Assembly: GCA_026874595.1 (NCBI GenBank) | Contig: CM049307.1 | Location: 74,376,643-74,440,642 of the forward strand | Origin: Sipunculus nudus | Lineage: Eukaryota; Annelida; Sipuncula; Golfingiida; Sipunculidae | Direction: 5' to 3' | DNA length: 64,000 bases | In this document: positions 25,101 to 40,100 of the stretch, piece after piece | Numbering within the stretch: the stretch's first letter is position 1 | How the letters are laid out: every line of letters starts with the position of its first letter | Position numbers and translations under genes: made by a program | Notes under the pieces: generated by a model | Database searches by the model: none | The model's input: only the letters and a program-made list of their open reading frames with translations | What the model was told of the DNA's origin: nothing

Positions 25101-28100
25101 TATAAACAATAAGATCTAGACTACGGCGGCTTTGCCTAACACAGAATCAACTCACGTTATAACGGTTCACCGCCAATATATAGCCGTTAAATCAGGATAA
25201 TGAGGCCGTGGAAACAAATGTAAGAGACGTTGTGATTGTCCAATCCCATCTCATGGCATGCTACGCGGACCTCTGTTATTGGTCCCTCGGGACTATCACG
25301 AGTGCCACTGACCTGACTTGCTTATATTCCGGCACCAGCTCCAGAAATCGCTATACAAAGCGTATACATTTAATTATCGCATCATGCTGCTTCTTACCTA
25401 GGCCCTAAAGAGGGGTCTGGAAGGCTTAGATTCCTTTTCAGTCGCGTTATACCCCCCCCCCCCCCCCAACGTGTATTCTAACATGTGGTCGACCTCAGTT
25501 TGGGCAGTTGTAAATGGTAAATGTGCAGTTGTCATTCTGGATTTGTGCAGTTCTAAAATTTAAAGTTTTGTTCCAGTCATAGACTTAAAACTACTTTAAT
25601 GCCCAAATGTCACATTTTGTTAGATGGATGAATTTTATAGGCACTATAATGTTGTAATTGAAGAGATGCACTATTTCCTAAGAATAACCCGCCCCACCCC
25701 CCTTCCGAAATTCTGGATCCGCTCCTGATTTGTCTTCTCTGATGTTATTTACCTCAGTATTAAAGGACCTGTTAAAATACAAGGCATGTTAAATATACAT
25801 AGAAAATAACGTTTTCTCCTTAAAATATTATAGTGTCTGTCAATATTTAGTTCTAAAATCTTTTAATTACTCCTGTACACAAGTTGCAAAAGAACTTGCG
25901 CTGAGCGCGATCAGTGCCAAAATCATATACATACGCTCCTCACGCAGAGGTTACCCGCTACAATCGTCGTACATGTCCTTTTGTTTTAACCGCTGTTTTG
26001 TATTGCAAGGTTTTTTTTTTTTGTTTACACCACTGGGGTTGGCAAAGAGGTAAGAACTGTAATCAGACACAGAGCGTGGTATCGAATTGTGCATCCAACT
26101 CCACATTTTAACATGCGACACTAGCTCTCGTTGGTCTGATTACACCACCACACCTGCTCTCGTTGGTCTGATTACACCGCGACACCCACTCTCTTTGGTC
26201 TGATTACACCGCGACACCAGCTCTCTTTGGTCTGATTACACAGCGACACCAGCTCTCTTTGGTCTCATTACACCGCGACACCAGCTCTCTTTGGTCTCAT
26301 TACACCGCGAAAACCAGCTCTCTTTGGTTTGATTACACCGCGACATCCACTGTCTTTGGTCTGATTACACAACGACACCAGCTCTCGTTGGTCTGATTAC
26401 ACCGTGACACTTGCTCTCTTGGAACTGCAAGATTACTCCGCGACACCTGCTCTCGTCGGTCTGATTACACCGTGACACCCGCTCTCGTCGGTCTGATTAC
26501 ACCGCGACATCCGCTTTCGTTTGTCTGATTACACCGTGACACCCGCTCTGGTCGGTCTAATTACACCGTGACTCCCGCTCTCTTTGGTCTGCATGATTAC
26601 ACCCGCTCTCGTCGGTCTGATTACACCGTGACAAACGTTCTCGTCGGTCTGATTACACCGAGACACCCGCTCTAGTTGGTCTGATTACACCGTGACACTT
26701 GCTCTCGTTGGTCTGATTACACCGTGACACTTGCTCTCGTTGGTCTGATTACACCTTGACACCCGCTCTCGTCGGTCTGATTACACCGTGACACCCGTTC
26801 TCGTCGGTCTGAGTACACCGAGACACCCGCTCTCGTTGGTCTGATTACACCGTGACACCTGCTCTCGTTGGTCTGATTACACCGTGACACCTGCTCTCGT
26901 TGGTCTGATTTCACCTTGACACCCGCTCTCGTCGGTCTGATTACACCGTGACAACCGTTCTCGTCGGTCTGATTACACCGAGACACCCGCTCTCGTTGGT
27001 CTGATTACACCGTGACACTTGCTCTCGTTGGTCTGATTACACCGTGACACTTGCTCTCGTTGGTCTGATTACACCTTGACACCCGCTCTCGTCGGTCTGA
27101 TTACACCGTGACACCCGTTCTCGTCGGTCTGAGTACACCGAGACACCCGCTCTCGTTGGTCTGATTACACCGTGACACCCGTTCTCGTTGGTCTGATTAC
27201 ACCGTGACACCTGCTCTCGTTGGTCTGATTACACCGTGACACCCGCTCTCGTTGGTCTGATTACACCTTGACACCCGCTCTCGTCGGTCTGATTACACCG
27301 AGACACCCGCTCTCTTTGGTCTGCATGATTACACCAGCTCTCGTCGGTCTGATTACACCGTGACACCCGTTCTCGTCGGTCTGATTACACCGTGACACCT
27401 GCTCTTGTTGGTCTGATTACACCTTGACACCCGCTCTTGTTGGTCTGATTACACCGAGACATCCGCTCTCTTTGGTCTGATTAAACCGCGACATCCGCTC
27501 TCGTTGGTCTGATTACTATGGTGGCCCTGTGCCAGAACCAGAACCTCTGCGTGAGGTTTATAGTTTGTGCTAGGAAACGTTTGTATTCAGTCAAAATGAA
27601 CTAATAGCGTGAGATACATGTACTATTGCAAATGTGTATGTCCTTTCAACAGGATGTAAGCCGTCAAATCACCACAAGTTACAAGGATAACCGTAGACTC
27701 CAGGGGTCGAAAAAATGCCTTTCTGCCTGTCTCAGACAGACAAACGCATGCACGAAAAGGCATTTTTCATTTTGTACCAGTCCTTTGGAAAGAGGGTCAC
27801 CTAGATGTTTCCCACATTAGTAGCTGATTAATAATAACAAACATGACACAAGAACAAAATATATTCGCGCATATATTCTGGACACTCGGAACTTCTCGGC
27901 CGAATTAGTTTTCTAACCGAGAATCCTCGAAGATGATTAATAATTTGGAAATCCCCGGCTGCACTGGTACAGCGCTGAGCTCCGCTATTGACACAGGGCA
28001 GCGGGGCCATAATAGAAATGATATGATTGTAGGATGCATCATAAGCAGAAAGGCAAAATTTTCTTCGGAAAGGCAATCTGTAATAATGCCTATCCGTTGG

Positions 28101-31100
28101 AAAGGTGAAGATTTCAAAGTATTGCGATCCCTGAAATAGATATTTAAAACAAACGTTAAACATATATAAGAGAATAATCGTGTTATAATTGACAATGATT
28201 AAAGAAAGTATTTTTTAAGAAAAGAAGCAATTTATACTGTTTTGACTACATGTGCGGATATTTGCACCCACCCTAACTTTTGGTCCCAGACTGAGTCTAA
28301 ACCATTTTCACCTATGAAATTCTTGGCAATTCGCCACGAGGAATCGATTTCATACAGTGTTGCATTTCCTGCCAAAGTCGATGGTGTTTTGATTGTGCCG
28401 AGTGGACACCATAGCAACCAACAAATACAGTCCTGTTGAAAGGCTTACCCCAATCAATCAGCCATTTGACTGCAGGACTAAACTGTCGTCTGCTCTTGAA
28501 ACCTCGCTGCTGGAATTGCCACTCAATACAGCTTGTCCATTCAATAGATTTAGTTTCTCTTTTGCTTTTGTCTCACGTAAAGCCTTCATCGAATATTCCA
28601 TGCAAAGGCTCCATGCTTTAAGCATTCATACAGAATAAGGGACCAGTGCTAAAAAATCACATCATATAAACAGGCCCAAACGTGTTCAGTGTGGCATTTT
28701 GCCATAAATACTCTATCGTGCGCTCTACAGAACGTTATGACTGGTTTAATTCCACATGCCATTTAGATAAAAGACACATAACGTTTATATAAAACATAAA
28801 ATAGTCCAGCTAATAAAGATATAAAGCAAATATGGTGTAACTCTAAGGGAATTTGTCATTTAGGAATAAGTAGAGTGGTTTCCCTTCTGACGCACAGTTA
28901 TCTGTATGTGCCTCCAATGCATCATGGGCCCACTAATTTTCATGTTTTCCTGAAAAATAAAAAGTAATTCAAGTGTTGGAATTGAGAAAAAAAATATCTA
29001 TGGATCTTCATGGAAAATACCAGCATTAATAAAATATAATAATAACAATAGTTATTATGTCATCTGCGGACATTAATACACGCATAACAAATAATTAATT
29101 AATAAAAAATACAAATGCGCGTTTAAGACTTCTTTAGACATATGTGCATGTGTGATACATATGAAATATGGAATGTATGCTGAAATACCGGTTCTAGGGG
29201 TTAACCAAATTCCATTTTACCAAGTCTGTGACGTGAAAATGAAAGTTATGCAAGAATGAAGATGAGTTACCCATAACACCTTTTACATCGCGACCAGTAA
29301 ACTGGTTTTGATGGTTAACGAATAACGGTTAACGAAATCATTACGTTTAACAAATTTAAAATTATTCACGAGCAGAACCTGTTGTATTCTTGTTAAAAAA
29401 TATGTCGTATCCGATGTCAATTTGCGCATAGTGTATACGAAGAATTGTCCTGGCAATACGATTACTTTTGGTCAGAATATAAGGGTCGCTGAGAGGACAT
29501 TTTAAATATATATCCAGGTTAAGTAAGGTCGCCCCCAGTTACATTGTTGATAACTTTAATTTCGAGCAAGAGAGCGCGAATTCTTGGATGATTTTGCTTT
29601 GTGGATCGACCGTTTATTGTTGGTAAATCTGCCGTCAGATGGCGTGAAAAGGCAATAAAATCGCACAAAGGCAGTCTCAGGGTTGTCCTTGCACAGTTTA
29701 TAAACAATCAATTAATTCACAATTAATTCACAATCGTAGCTTAATTATAAATTCGCTACCCTTTTTCATTTGTTTTGTCAAAAATTTAGAATAATATACA
29801 ACAGCGTAGCCTGGCTTATGCCCCAAATAGCTTAGAACAGAAATGCGAACAACTGGTGCCCAACAAAGTAAAACTCTCCTTTGTATGAACTTTATATAAA
29901 TTTAATTGAAAATAGATTAAGCAGCGTGTTACTTTATTGCCAAGCCTGAACATTTCATATATGGGGACACCATGACATTTTTTTATGTTTATTTATGTTT
30001 TTCTTCAAAACCCCATCCACTTCGTTGAAACAAACATTAAAACACACAGGCCTACTTGAACCACATGAAACAAAATTATTCCACAGATTAAGGAACGGAA
30101 AATACGAAATGAGTGGAACATTTTTTCAGTTCACCAAAAGAGAGGGAATACGTAATGTTTCAACTTTCATGAAGGATATGTCTGATCCATGATAAGTTGA
30201 CCTGTTTAAGGATATCTTTTAGTTTATTGTTCACACACTAAGGGTTATAATCAGGGGCGTCAATATAGAGGGGATGGGGGGGGGGGGTATATATACTCTC
30301 CATTTTTTGGCAAAGGGGGGATGGCCAGTAATCACCCCCCCCCCCCCCACTTTTCAGAGAATAATATTCTTATATTGCAAATGAAATATATTAATAAATA
30401 GAATTAAAGACTTTAGCTCCATTTACTTGAAAATGTTATATCTAAACCTTGCTTTGAATTACAAAAACATATTTTCTATTACAATATTGTAATTATTTGA
30501 AATATGATTAACATTTGTATGTTTATATATATATTTTGAGAGACGCTGAAAAGATGTGTGTGTGTGTGTGTGTGTGTGTATAAATATACAAAGTCATCCC
30601 CCCACCCTGGAAGAAAAATTAACGCCACTGCTTATGATTCCCTAAATGGAGTCTAAGCAGGAGGACCACTTGACAACATTAAAATGTAGGCCTGCTTGAT
30701 CAGCATAGGACTAGCTTTCCTGCTAACTTAGATCAATTAAATAATCATCGAAAAAAATAGAAGCGCTTTGTAGGAAATGAAAAAAATTGTGTGGCCTTAT
30801 TCATATCATTAACTCCATGGTAGGTCTATCCACATTCATTTGAATCCCTAAGATTTATCTCATTGAATATATGAAGGGCGCCTATATGGTAACCCGTTCT
30901 AAATAAGCAGCATGCCTTCCTGCATAACTATTATTTCCAAATTATTTCGTTGGCAACTAAAACCAAGCTTTCGTCACAACTCAAGGTACAACTACTCTTA
31001 TGAATTAATAGGTCGAACTTTGCATAGACCTATTTTGACATTAAGGCTATTTTATCGTACCCATATATCCGTTGCCAGCAAAACGGATACCAGTCCAACG

Positions 31101-34100
31101 AGGAGTGCACGGAGCCAATGTTGTTACATTTCATTTTGAGTGACGCATACTCGATGAAGCGAGGACACAGAGGGAGCAAAATTCGACCTATTATTAAATA
31201 AGAGTAGAAAACAAGCTTTAATGATGTTTCTACTACACATGCACAGGTTAAGACTTCCATGATTCTCCTTTTTTTCAGTATTTTGGGGCCGCCAGATTAC
31301 CATGACAGTAAGCCTAACTTCAACCACAGGTGCTTGAATCCCTGTGAACGTGATATATCTGGTATCGCCTGGCATACATAAGGACAAAATAAAGTATACT
31401 GACCCGATTCCAGACCAATTGGCATGAATACTTTGTTTTTCAGTATTCACGCTATAGGTCAGAATAATATAATTTGAATGTTATGAATGAATTGTGAATG
31501 AAAATATGACACTATGTATGTCATCACTTCAGAAATGAATCAATGTTTGCGAACTCCTACAACATCCAATTGTATGGTGTATATAACCGTGATATGGGTG
31601 ATTGAAGAAATTAAATATTTTCTCATGGGAATAAAGTGTTTTTTTTCAGTATGTGACGAGAACCAAACTTAAATTTGAGAACTCCATCAATCCAGAATTA
31701 AACTGCACATTTCCACTCATAACTGCACAAATTAGGATCAACTGCACATTAAAATATACTATGCTCTCATATGTAAAATGGTCAAATTGTATGCAGATTA
31801 GTCATCATGTTTGGTTTAAAAATAAGTCATTGTCTCACACTGGCATTGGAGAGCAACAGGACAATTACCATCAAGAAAATTACTACCCTGGTATTAGATA
31901 TAAAAATAAAGAAAAAGCTTTATGTTAATGGAAGACGACCATGTGCACCAGAACCATCAACAGAGGATGGTGAATGTTAATAATAACAATGCGTAATAAT
32001 AATAATAATAATAATAACAATTTTTTTTAATATATACCGCTAATTCAGTAAAGTTGTTATCATAAGCACTTACACACTTTGAACACAATGTTGGTTGAAT
32101 CATAACTAAGAGCATATTCTGCAGGACTTATGACACTGGAACATTAGGGCTGGGTTGATGTATCGATATGGTTAATGATATGGTTTGCATGCGGTAGAGT
32201 GGTATCGAGAGAACGCAATGACTGATAAAAATACAGTTACAACCGGCATCTAAACTAAAATATCTGAATTATATACAAAGATTCAGCCACATTATAGCTA
32301 TAAGCTGGCCTTTTAAGACCTGAATAAGAACACATGTATTGCAGCATGGTCGACTGGATGAGGGATGTATGTACACTTGTTGGTGCTTCCATGGCACTTC
32401 TGATCAATGACAGAAGAATTTTCCTAAGGGTCCTTGTCATTGTTGAAATCAATGCTCACTTTATGTATTGCTAACATTTAAATTATTTTGAATATATTGA
32501 AAATAAATAAAAATCACTTTATATTCCATCATTTTAAAACTTTATAACCATTTTTAAAAAAATGGCTCAGCAATTTCTCGAGGTCGATTCGTACCTGTAT
32601 AATCTGAACTACATGTTCATCAACAGTTGAAACTATTGCTCAAAGCCTTGAGGAAACTAAGTATAAGATTATGAGGAGAAATGTGATTATGGGATTCCCC
32701 TCGGAAATATACAAAAACTGCATAATTTGATGACATATAAAATATAAACTTATTCTTCCCAAATATGCAAAAAAAAGGGGGGGGGAAGGGATAAATTTGA
32801 CAAGGACTGTAAAACAAGATCGAGGTTTTTCACCCAATAGTCTGTTCAGAATATGTGGTTAAGGACCAAGGAGATGGAAAAAAATTAGCCTAAATAATAT
32901 ATATATATTACCATTATCATATGACAGATTTGGTTCATCATTTAAAATAAGTACCTACCAACATCCGAAGCAAACAGCAAAGCTATATATGAGTTGTAAC
33001 ACCACCACTGGGTTAGTTGCCCAGGGGTAATGTCTCGGGGGTTGTTGTCCGGGGGGTTAATTGTCAGGGGGTAACAGACGGGGGGGGGTTAATTGTCCAT
33101 GGGGTAGTTATCTTAGAGCTGAAGGGGATATAAACTCCATGAATTTGCCTTTACTTGTGTTGGGTCATTGTACTCTTGACATTGATACTTTATTACACAC
33201 AGATAATTAAACTACATGTTAGTGATTTTACTTGTGCATGATTTAATTATCTTTGAAGGTACTCATCCGCTGGACAAGGATACCTTCAACCACACATACA
33301 GTACACCGGGTACTTACGAAATGACTGTGATGGCTCAGAATGGACTTGGGAACACAACCATCACCTATTACATCGTGATCCAGCATCCTGTCACTGGGCA
33401 ATTCAGTGTCACAAGTGACAGTCCAAAACGACTTACAGTCAGTAGTGAGTACCTCTGTTATTTACAAGTAAAAGTGTAGCCACTGTATATTTTAGAAGGT
33501 ATTATACTAAACTTCATAATTCTAGAAAAAATAAAATATACTTATTTCATACTTTTCTTCAGGCATAACTAAATTTTATACTCTTTTTTTCTCAAATTAT
33601 CATTTTTAGCTCAGCTGACTGGAAGTCATCTGAGCTACAGCAATCACTCTTTGTCCGTCCTCCTTCTGTTCGTCCGTCCGAATCTTTTAACTTGACATCC
33701 AGGGAGGTACATTATAAATCTCCTTGAAAACCTGAAATTAGGTCTCTGTTACCTATATCCTTTGAAAGTATGGGGCTCGTAAGTAACCCTCCCCCCCCCC
33801 CCCAAATAATTAAACAATTAGATACAAAAGCTCCAGTATCTGAGTAACTTATACATTGAACGCCATGATTATTTGCATGCATATTGATCATGAAGGGTTT
33901 CATCAGTTCCAGCAGACTGGTGGCGCCACCTGTATTTTTTCCAATCTTTACATATGTTTTCTCTAATAATGAGACCCATAAATGAATCAATAGTCTGTTA
34001 ACATGGCATAAATAATTATGTTTTTTTAGTCTTAAATTCCAGCATTGTTATACATTCATTATGTTTTTACAGGCACGGTGACAGCCATCATGACGTTCAC

Positions 34101-37100
34101 TGGCAGTCAGTTCCCGGATGACCCTTATATAAGAATAGACTGGGCTGATGGAACAGTGGAAGGACCGACACCCTTCACCAATGCAGGCTTTCCAAAGACC
34201 TACCCTCATGACTACACTGCTGCTGGTACCGGATCTCACAAAGCAAACGTCACTGTGTTCAATCTGGCTTCTTCAGAAACCTTCATGATTGATGTAAGAC
34301 CAGAAAGGCTACCTTAACTTACAATGATAATGTAGGGTTGTAAACAGATGGACATTGTTGCAACGTTGTTCAAGCAATCGATTGGATCTCATAAGAAAAC
34401 TAAAATCACTTAATTGTAAGTTATAATAATATAAACACAAAATTAACACCCTGAAATATATTTTTGTATAAAAAAAGGAATGCAATCACTTTTGAAAATA
34501 AAAGGTAATGCTACATCTATTGGATTAAAATTACAAAAATATTTTTGCATTTTGTGCTTTTACAGTGGTAAAGGGATAACAAAAAAACAAATGTTTCAGT
34601 TAAAGATATGTCAGTCCCTGTGACCAGGTAAACGTTCAGTAGTGAACACTTTTGCATCATTTTTTCTATTACTTATTAGAAGAGGTATGGCTGATGTTTT
34701 TACACTGCAGGCCGGAGTGTACGCAGACATAACAACTTTAAATAGCCAGGTCAGGTACAAACCAGAGGTTCCTGTAGGAGGCCCTCCACAGCCTGGCTTC
34801 GGGCCACTACAAGAATGGTTCCCCATCACCAGAAGCGTGTGGTTCTACATGGCTGTAACAGGTATGACATACATTCATACCCCTTTTATCCGGCACCATC
34901 AGGGAATAAGAATTTGCCGGATCACACATTTTGCCAGGTTACATGTCAAGGTCATTCCAAGTAGAATACACTCTACCCAAGGGAGAACAATGCCTGCTGC
35001 TTCTGAAATACGATTTTTTTTAAAATAAATTATATAATTTTAAAATAGGCTTAAGACCAGAATTCAAGTTAAATGAGCCATCAACGATTGTGGAAAATGT
35101 AAACATATATTCAACAACAAATTCCACCAGAGTAAAGGAAGCTATAAGTCCAATAAAGCAAGTAAATCACAGGAAACATTAGGTTAGTACGATGTACATA
35201 TGTATCCAGTAAGTGGTTCACACAGGGTAAAGAGCAACTGAGGTAAACGGCACTAAAGTTTGATGCCACAAACAGCGCTTGCATTAAGTCTAGAGAACAT
35301 GCCTTGAAGTAACAAATCACAACTTCTGTGCCTCCACCAAGAATATCTGTCCATCCGTGTGTGTTTGTGTGTGTTTGTTCACAACATGTCTCGTGCAATC
35401 AAGAACAGAATCTCATGAAAATTTTAGGGCACTTCAGAAATGGGTGTGTGAAGAATGGATTAGATTCTGGTGTGGATTTGGCACATAATTTAGATATAGG
35501 AATGTCATCAAGATATATTCGTAAATGTACAGTCACTTATGCAGGAATGAACCTGGGAATATGGGCCAAATAAGTGAATGGAAATATAGTTTTGATAACA
35601 TCCTACAATAGGGACCCCCCCATATGGCAGAGGCTTGCTTTCCATAGAATGCAAATTTCTAGTTTGTCTCCTCTTGTCCACCTCACTATGCATACTGGTC
35701 CTTCAAAAACCTACAAATTTGTGGTTTTTCATTTAAAGTCCTTGAATGGTCCTTGACTGATATAACAGAGCATCTCTGTTCTTGTTTCCTCCTACAAGCA
35801 CATGAGTATACATGTTGGTCCATTTTGTAAAGTATTTTGTTTGTTTTCACATGCTTTGGTGTGGTTAAAGCATCAGATCAATGAGATTTTTATATAAATA
35901 AGCAAGATCTTTGAAAATTGTAAAATTGACATTCAAATCAATAAAAAACCTTTCGACTTTGGGGAGGGATAAGTGTAAGCATTCTGTGTCTTCATTCGTC
36001 TTCATCTGTCATTCAATTCCTATTTAGCTAGAAACTTTGCCCATTATATTTTGATTAATGTGGCAAGTGAAGTATTATTTCCAGTCTGATTCAGCCGTTC
36101 TCTTTGTGCCGTGCACCTTACCTCTTCATACACTGAATACACATATGAGCGATATTTATATTTATCTGAAGGGCTTTCAGGAAAGTGCGGGGTAAGCATC
36201 TCTGACGCTTGAAATCTCACTCAGATGCTCAGTTCTATCGATCCAAGTGTCCAACTGGATGAACAATATTTCCGACTATTGGACTGAGAGGATCAATGTT
36301 GGCTTTGTAGCAAAGACTGCCCATTGCAGACTCATTTTGTAAACACTGTGCTTATGAATAACCCTTAGAATTCTCTCTTATTAAATAGTCATAGAACCCA
36401 ATATTTGGTCATATACGGACACAAAACTGATGTAAAATTAAACAATAATCTCAGATTTACACAACCTTTCCAATTTGACAAAAACAACTCCTATTGAGAT
36501 GCTCCAGATAGATATATCTGATTCATTTATCCAATCATATAACAGTTAAACTTGGGAAGCTCCATCTCCACACCAACACTGGTCAAGATGTAACTACCAA
36601 GGCAAATGAAATGAGGAAACTTATTTTTTATTTACAGGGCAAAAACACCTATTTGAGCTTTTCTATAAAAAGACACCTGGAGATGGATTGTTGATCTAAA
36701 TACTATTTGTCAGGAGGAGAGACGTCCAGCTGTTCAAAACAAATCTCTTTCTACTTTCAGTTTAGCTGAGTGTCATGGCCCATTAAATAATTAATACTTA
36801 TAATAACAATACATGTTTTTCAGGCACAGTTGAGGAGTACAATTTTGTTGCCAACAGTTCTTCAAGTGTTAAGATCTGTGACTTCAACAATACAAATGAA
36901 CTGGAGGTTGATTTTCCAGAAGTAAGTCGTATCAGTTAAAAGTTGTATATAAACTCTGTAGCCCAGTAACATAAAAAAATGGTGTTCACGTCTTCTTTAA
37001 AACACAAGAGCTTCTTAATTCTTTGTAGAATTGGTGTTTTTAAGCTCCTGTAAAACATTTGAATTAACACAAGCAATGCCATATTTTGTCATCATGGGGT

Positions 37101-40100
37101 CAAGTATCTTGCTTCAGTTTGAAATCTGACCTCATTAAATATTTGCAAAATAGCTGCACATTTAATGACAGGGTTGCCAGCAGCCATTATGAAAACAAAG
37201 TTTCAATATTTCCTTACTTAAGTGGGTTTTCAAGAACAAAACAATCAAGAAAATTTTGAATTTGGTCTAAAAAAATATCATTTTACAGCAAACCCAACGC
37301 ACAACACCATTCAAAAAACGTTCGGAACACCAGAATCATACATCAGATCCTGCTTTTTTATATTACTTCAATCCATCAGAAATTGTTGGTGTAATTTGTT
37401 GTGTATCTATACTCTGCATCACCAACCTTAGATTTTTATACAAAAAGTTAAAGGGAAACAAGATTAAATCTGCAAACTTAACACATGTTTATAAGAGATG
37501 CCAAACTCTGAGTTTCAACCTGATGACTAACTGCAATCACTATAGCCATAAAAAATTCCCACGCCTTTCCCTGACTTCACAAAATGTCAAAGAATTCCTT
37601 GACTTTTTATGAAATTCCCTGCTTTTTCCCTGACATTGAAAAACATTTTCCCCGAATTTTTCCCTGACCACTGGCAACCTTGAATAAGGGCAGAGTCACC
37701 AGACTGTTTTGCGATTTTGTTGCTAAACTTACTCTGAGAGTTTAATTGGGAGATTTTAATGAAGCTCGCTAAGAATGCAGAATACCAATAAAGTATTCTC
37801 AGCCAAATCTGTGCATATTTAATGAGACCAGAGGTCTCAAAACTGATGGAAGACAAATTATACACCCTTTTGGTACTTTTGTTGTAGATATGTCTTCTTG
37901 AAGTGCTCACCTGAAGGAACATCCACTCATCATTGAGCAAGTTATGCCAATACATTCTGGGTATGCTTTACTTTTTCAGCCTGGCACCTATGATGTGAGC
38001 ATCACAGCGAGGAACCCGTTCACAACACAGACGTGGACTGTGAGCATTATGGTGCTTGATGGCATCACAGGTATATCTGTAAATGACCAGCAGATTGTGA
38101 CTCAGGCAGGCCAGAGCAAGTCGTTTGACCTGAATTTCGCCACACTGGGTCCAGACGCCTGCTTAACAGTGGAATGGGGGGATGGCCTGTCTTCAAACTT
38201 TGGCAGCCATAGTGACTGTAACCCAGTTGGTCCTCCGTTAACCAATCCCATGACCATCAGCCATGTCTACGACACAGAACAGCAGTATGAAGCCAAGTTC
38301 CTGGGTGTGTCTAAGATTGGTAGTGCTAACACGACCTTCACCTTCTCAGTATCGAGTTCACAGTGCAAGTCCCCTCTCATAAGCATACGAGATGTAGCAC
38401 CTAAATTTAACCTTCCTACAAAGAGGTTCCGCAAAGACAATTTCATAGTCTTTGGTAAGACTAACCTTAATTGTGCAACCACTTTGGTGAATGAGAAATA
38501 CTGGCGCGTTTATAGCATCAACCCAAGCAATGGGGACCTGATACAGGAAGTCAACATGGATGATGTTCCAACTCGCTACAACGCTGAGCTCTCTATCAAG
38601 CGACGTTCTCTCCCTGTGGGTCTGTATAAGTTTGAGTATAGTGTGCAGATGACTCGCAGTGAATTCCCACGAAATGACCTGTTTTCAGCTAAGACGGAGA
38701 CTTTCATAGAGATAAAGAATTCTCCCTTAGTCCCGGTAATTGTGAAGGGAGGAATAACCAGAATGACCGTCGGATCTAACCAGGAAATAGACCTGGAACC
38801 TATAAAATACTCTCTGGATCCGGATCTTGATCCGTCTGCTGATCAGGTAGGACTTGTATTTATAGTATCGTTTCATATTGTATGCCATATTCTGTGGGAT
38901 TTCTGCTAAAATAAAACAACACAGACTTTTAGGGTTTACATCACGTAAATGGCAGAAAGATCTGTCTAAAATTCGTCTAAAATTATACAGAAGTATTTTG
39001 AACTATCAGTCCTTGATCTAAACCTTACAATTAACCCTTGCAAAACTAAATAACTGAATTACCTGGCCCAAATGCAAAAATAAAAATCTCGTTTCCGGTG
39101 ACCCGACCGAAATCTTGCTGCGTCCCACCAACGAACGTCACGTCAATGTACACGAGGTCGAGTGAAACTCTCCGTGTTTGGTCTTTCCGGTAATTCATTG
39201 TGGAATCTCACTCGAATTACACAATCGTGTGTACGTACGGGTTTCCATGTGATATTATCGGATATGTCGATATTACCGTCCATTTAGTAGTGATGTTTTT
39301 AAATATTCTCTCCAGTAGTGACACTGTGCCTTGTTTGAAAACGGTCGATGTTTCCACGGACCACGCACTGTGCCGGTGATAATTCTCCTACAAAACCGTC
39401 AGAAAAGATTGTAATTTTTATATCTAAAACTGTACCAAACCTTTCCTGTGCGCTCTGAACATATATGTAAACATGACGCTGACATGTTTGCGATAAAATA
39501 AGCACTTTCAGATCATTTTGTTCCGCGCCGGCGCCGTTTATCTGACGTGTTGCATCTGAGGCCCTGAAGTCAAACGAGCAGCCCCAGGCCCACCGTGTTA
39601 TGAACTTAATATCCCCAGGGCAATTTCTGTCAAACAACCTATTGTTTATGAGCGCCTCGTTTCGCCTCTAACAAACGAAGGAACAAATATTGTTTTGAAG
39701 TGTTTAAATAACCGTTTACTTCACGTAAGGCAGTATATTTGTTCTCAACATTAAAACATGATTGAAACATTCGCATTACGACTGACGAAAGAAAACCTAT
39801 AGGTGCAGAGCAAATGTCAGAGTCCCAATCTTGCACTGGCATCATGCTTATATAGTATACCATAAGTAATAATGTGTCTTATAAAACTATGGCAGTAAAA
39901 GACGATGTATTAGGCGGAGGTATAGTTGAAAAGTACAAGGCCGGAGAATACGATTTACATTGCACACAACTTGACATTTTATTGGACACTAATGGAAACC
40001 TCACAGGGCGGTCACATCATGGGATGATTGATAATCTGCTGAACTGCTGCAAAGTCCCGCTAAGATGTTGCTCAACGTGAATACGAGTTTTAATGATACA

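Larger units (their letters stand above)
24307..33258 (+). other. Intron 8 (8952 nt), the largest intron
   Basis: GTACGT to TTTGAAG. Holds a C-run (25451-25467), a hAT-like end (25688-25727), the 32-bp minisatellite element (25938-27556), a hAT-like MITE (30252-30630), an (AAT)n tract (about 31995-32018) and a G-run repeat (33006-33110). The stretches 24307-25430, 27560-30240 and 30640-32990 are AT-rich with short unrecognised ORFs; I see no gene in them. Confidence 0.7.

Noticed and set aside
26112-27516. Regular 32-bp repeats that could suggest a CRISPR array
   Set aside because: Units are contiguous with no unique spacers, in a eukaryotic intron and without cas genes; it is a minisatellite.
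28232-28638. Overlapping ORFs on both strands that look somewhat protein-like
   Set aside because: No family recognised, frames conflict with each other and no start or splice context favours one. Could be an old insertion.
39299-39637. 112-codon minus-strand ORF in intron 13
   Set aside because: No recognisable domain and no splice context. CpG-rich DNA tends to give longer chance ORFs; kept only as a finding about base composition.
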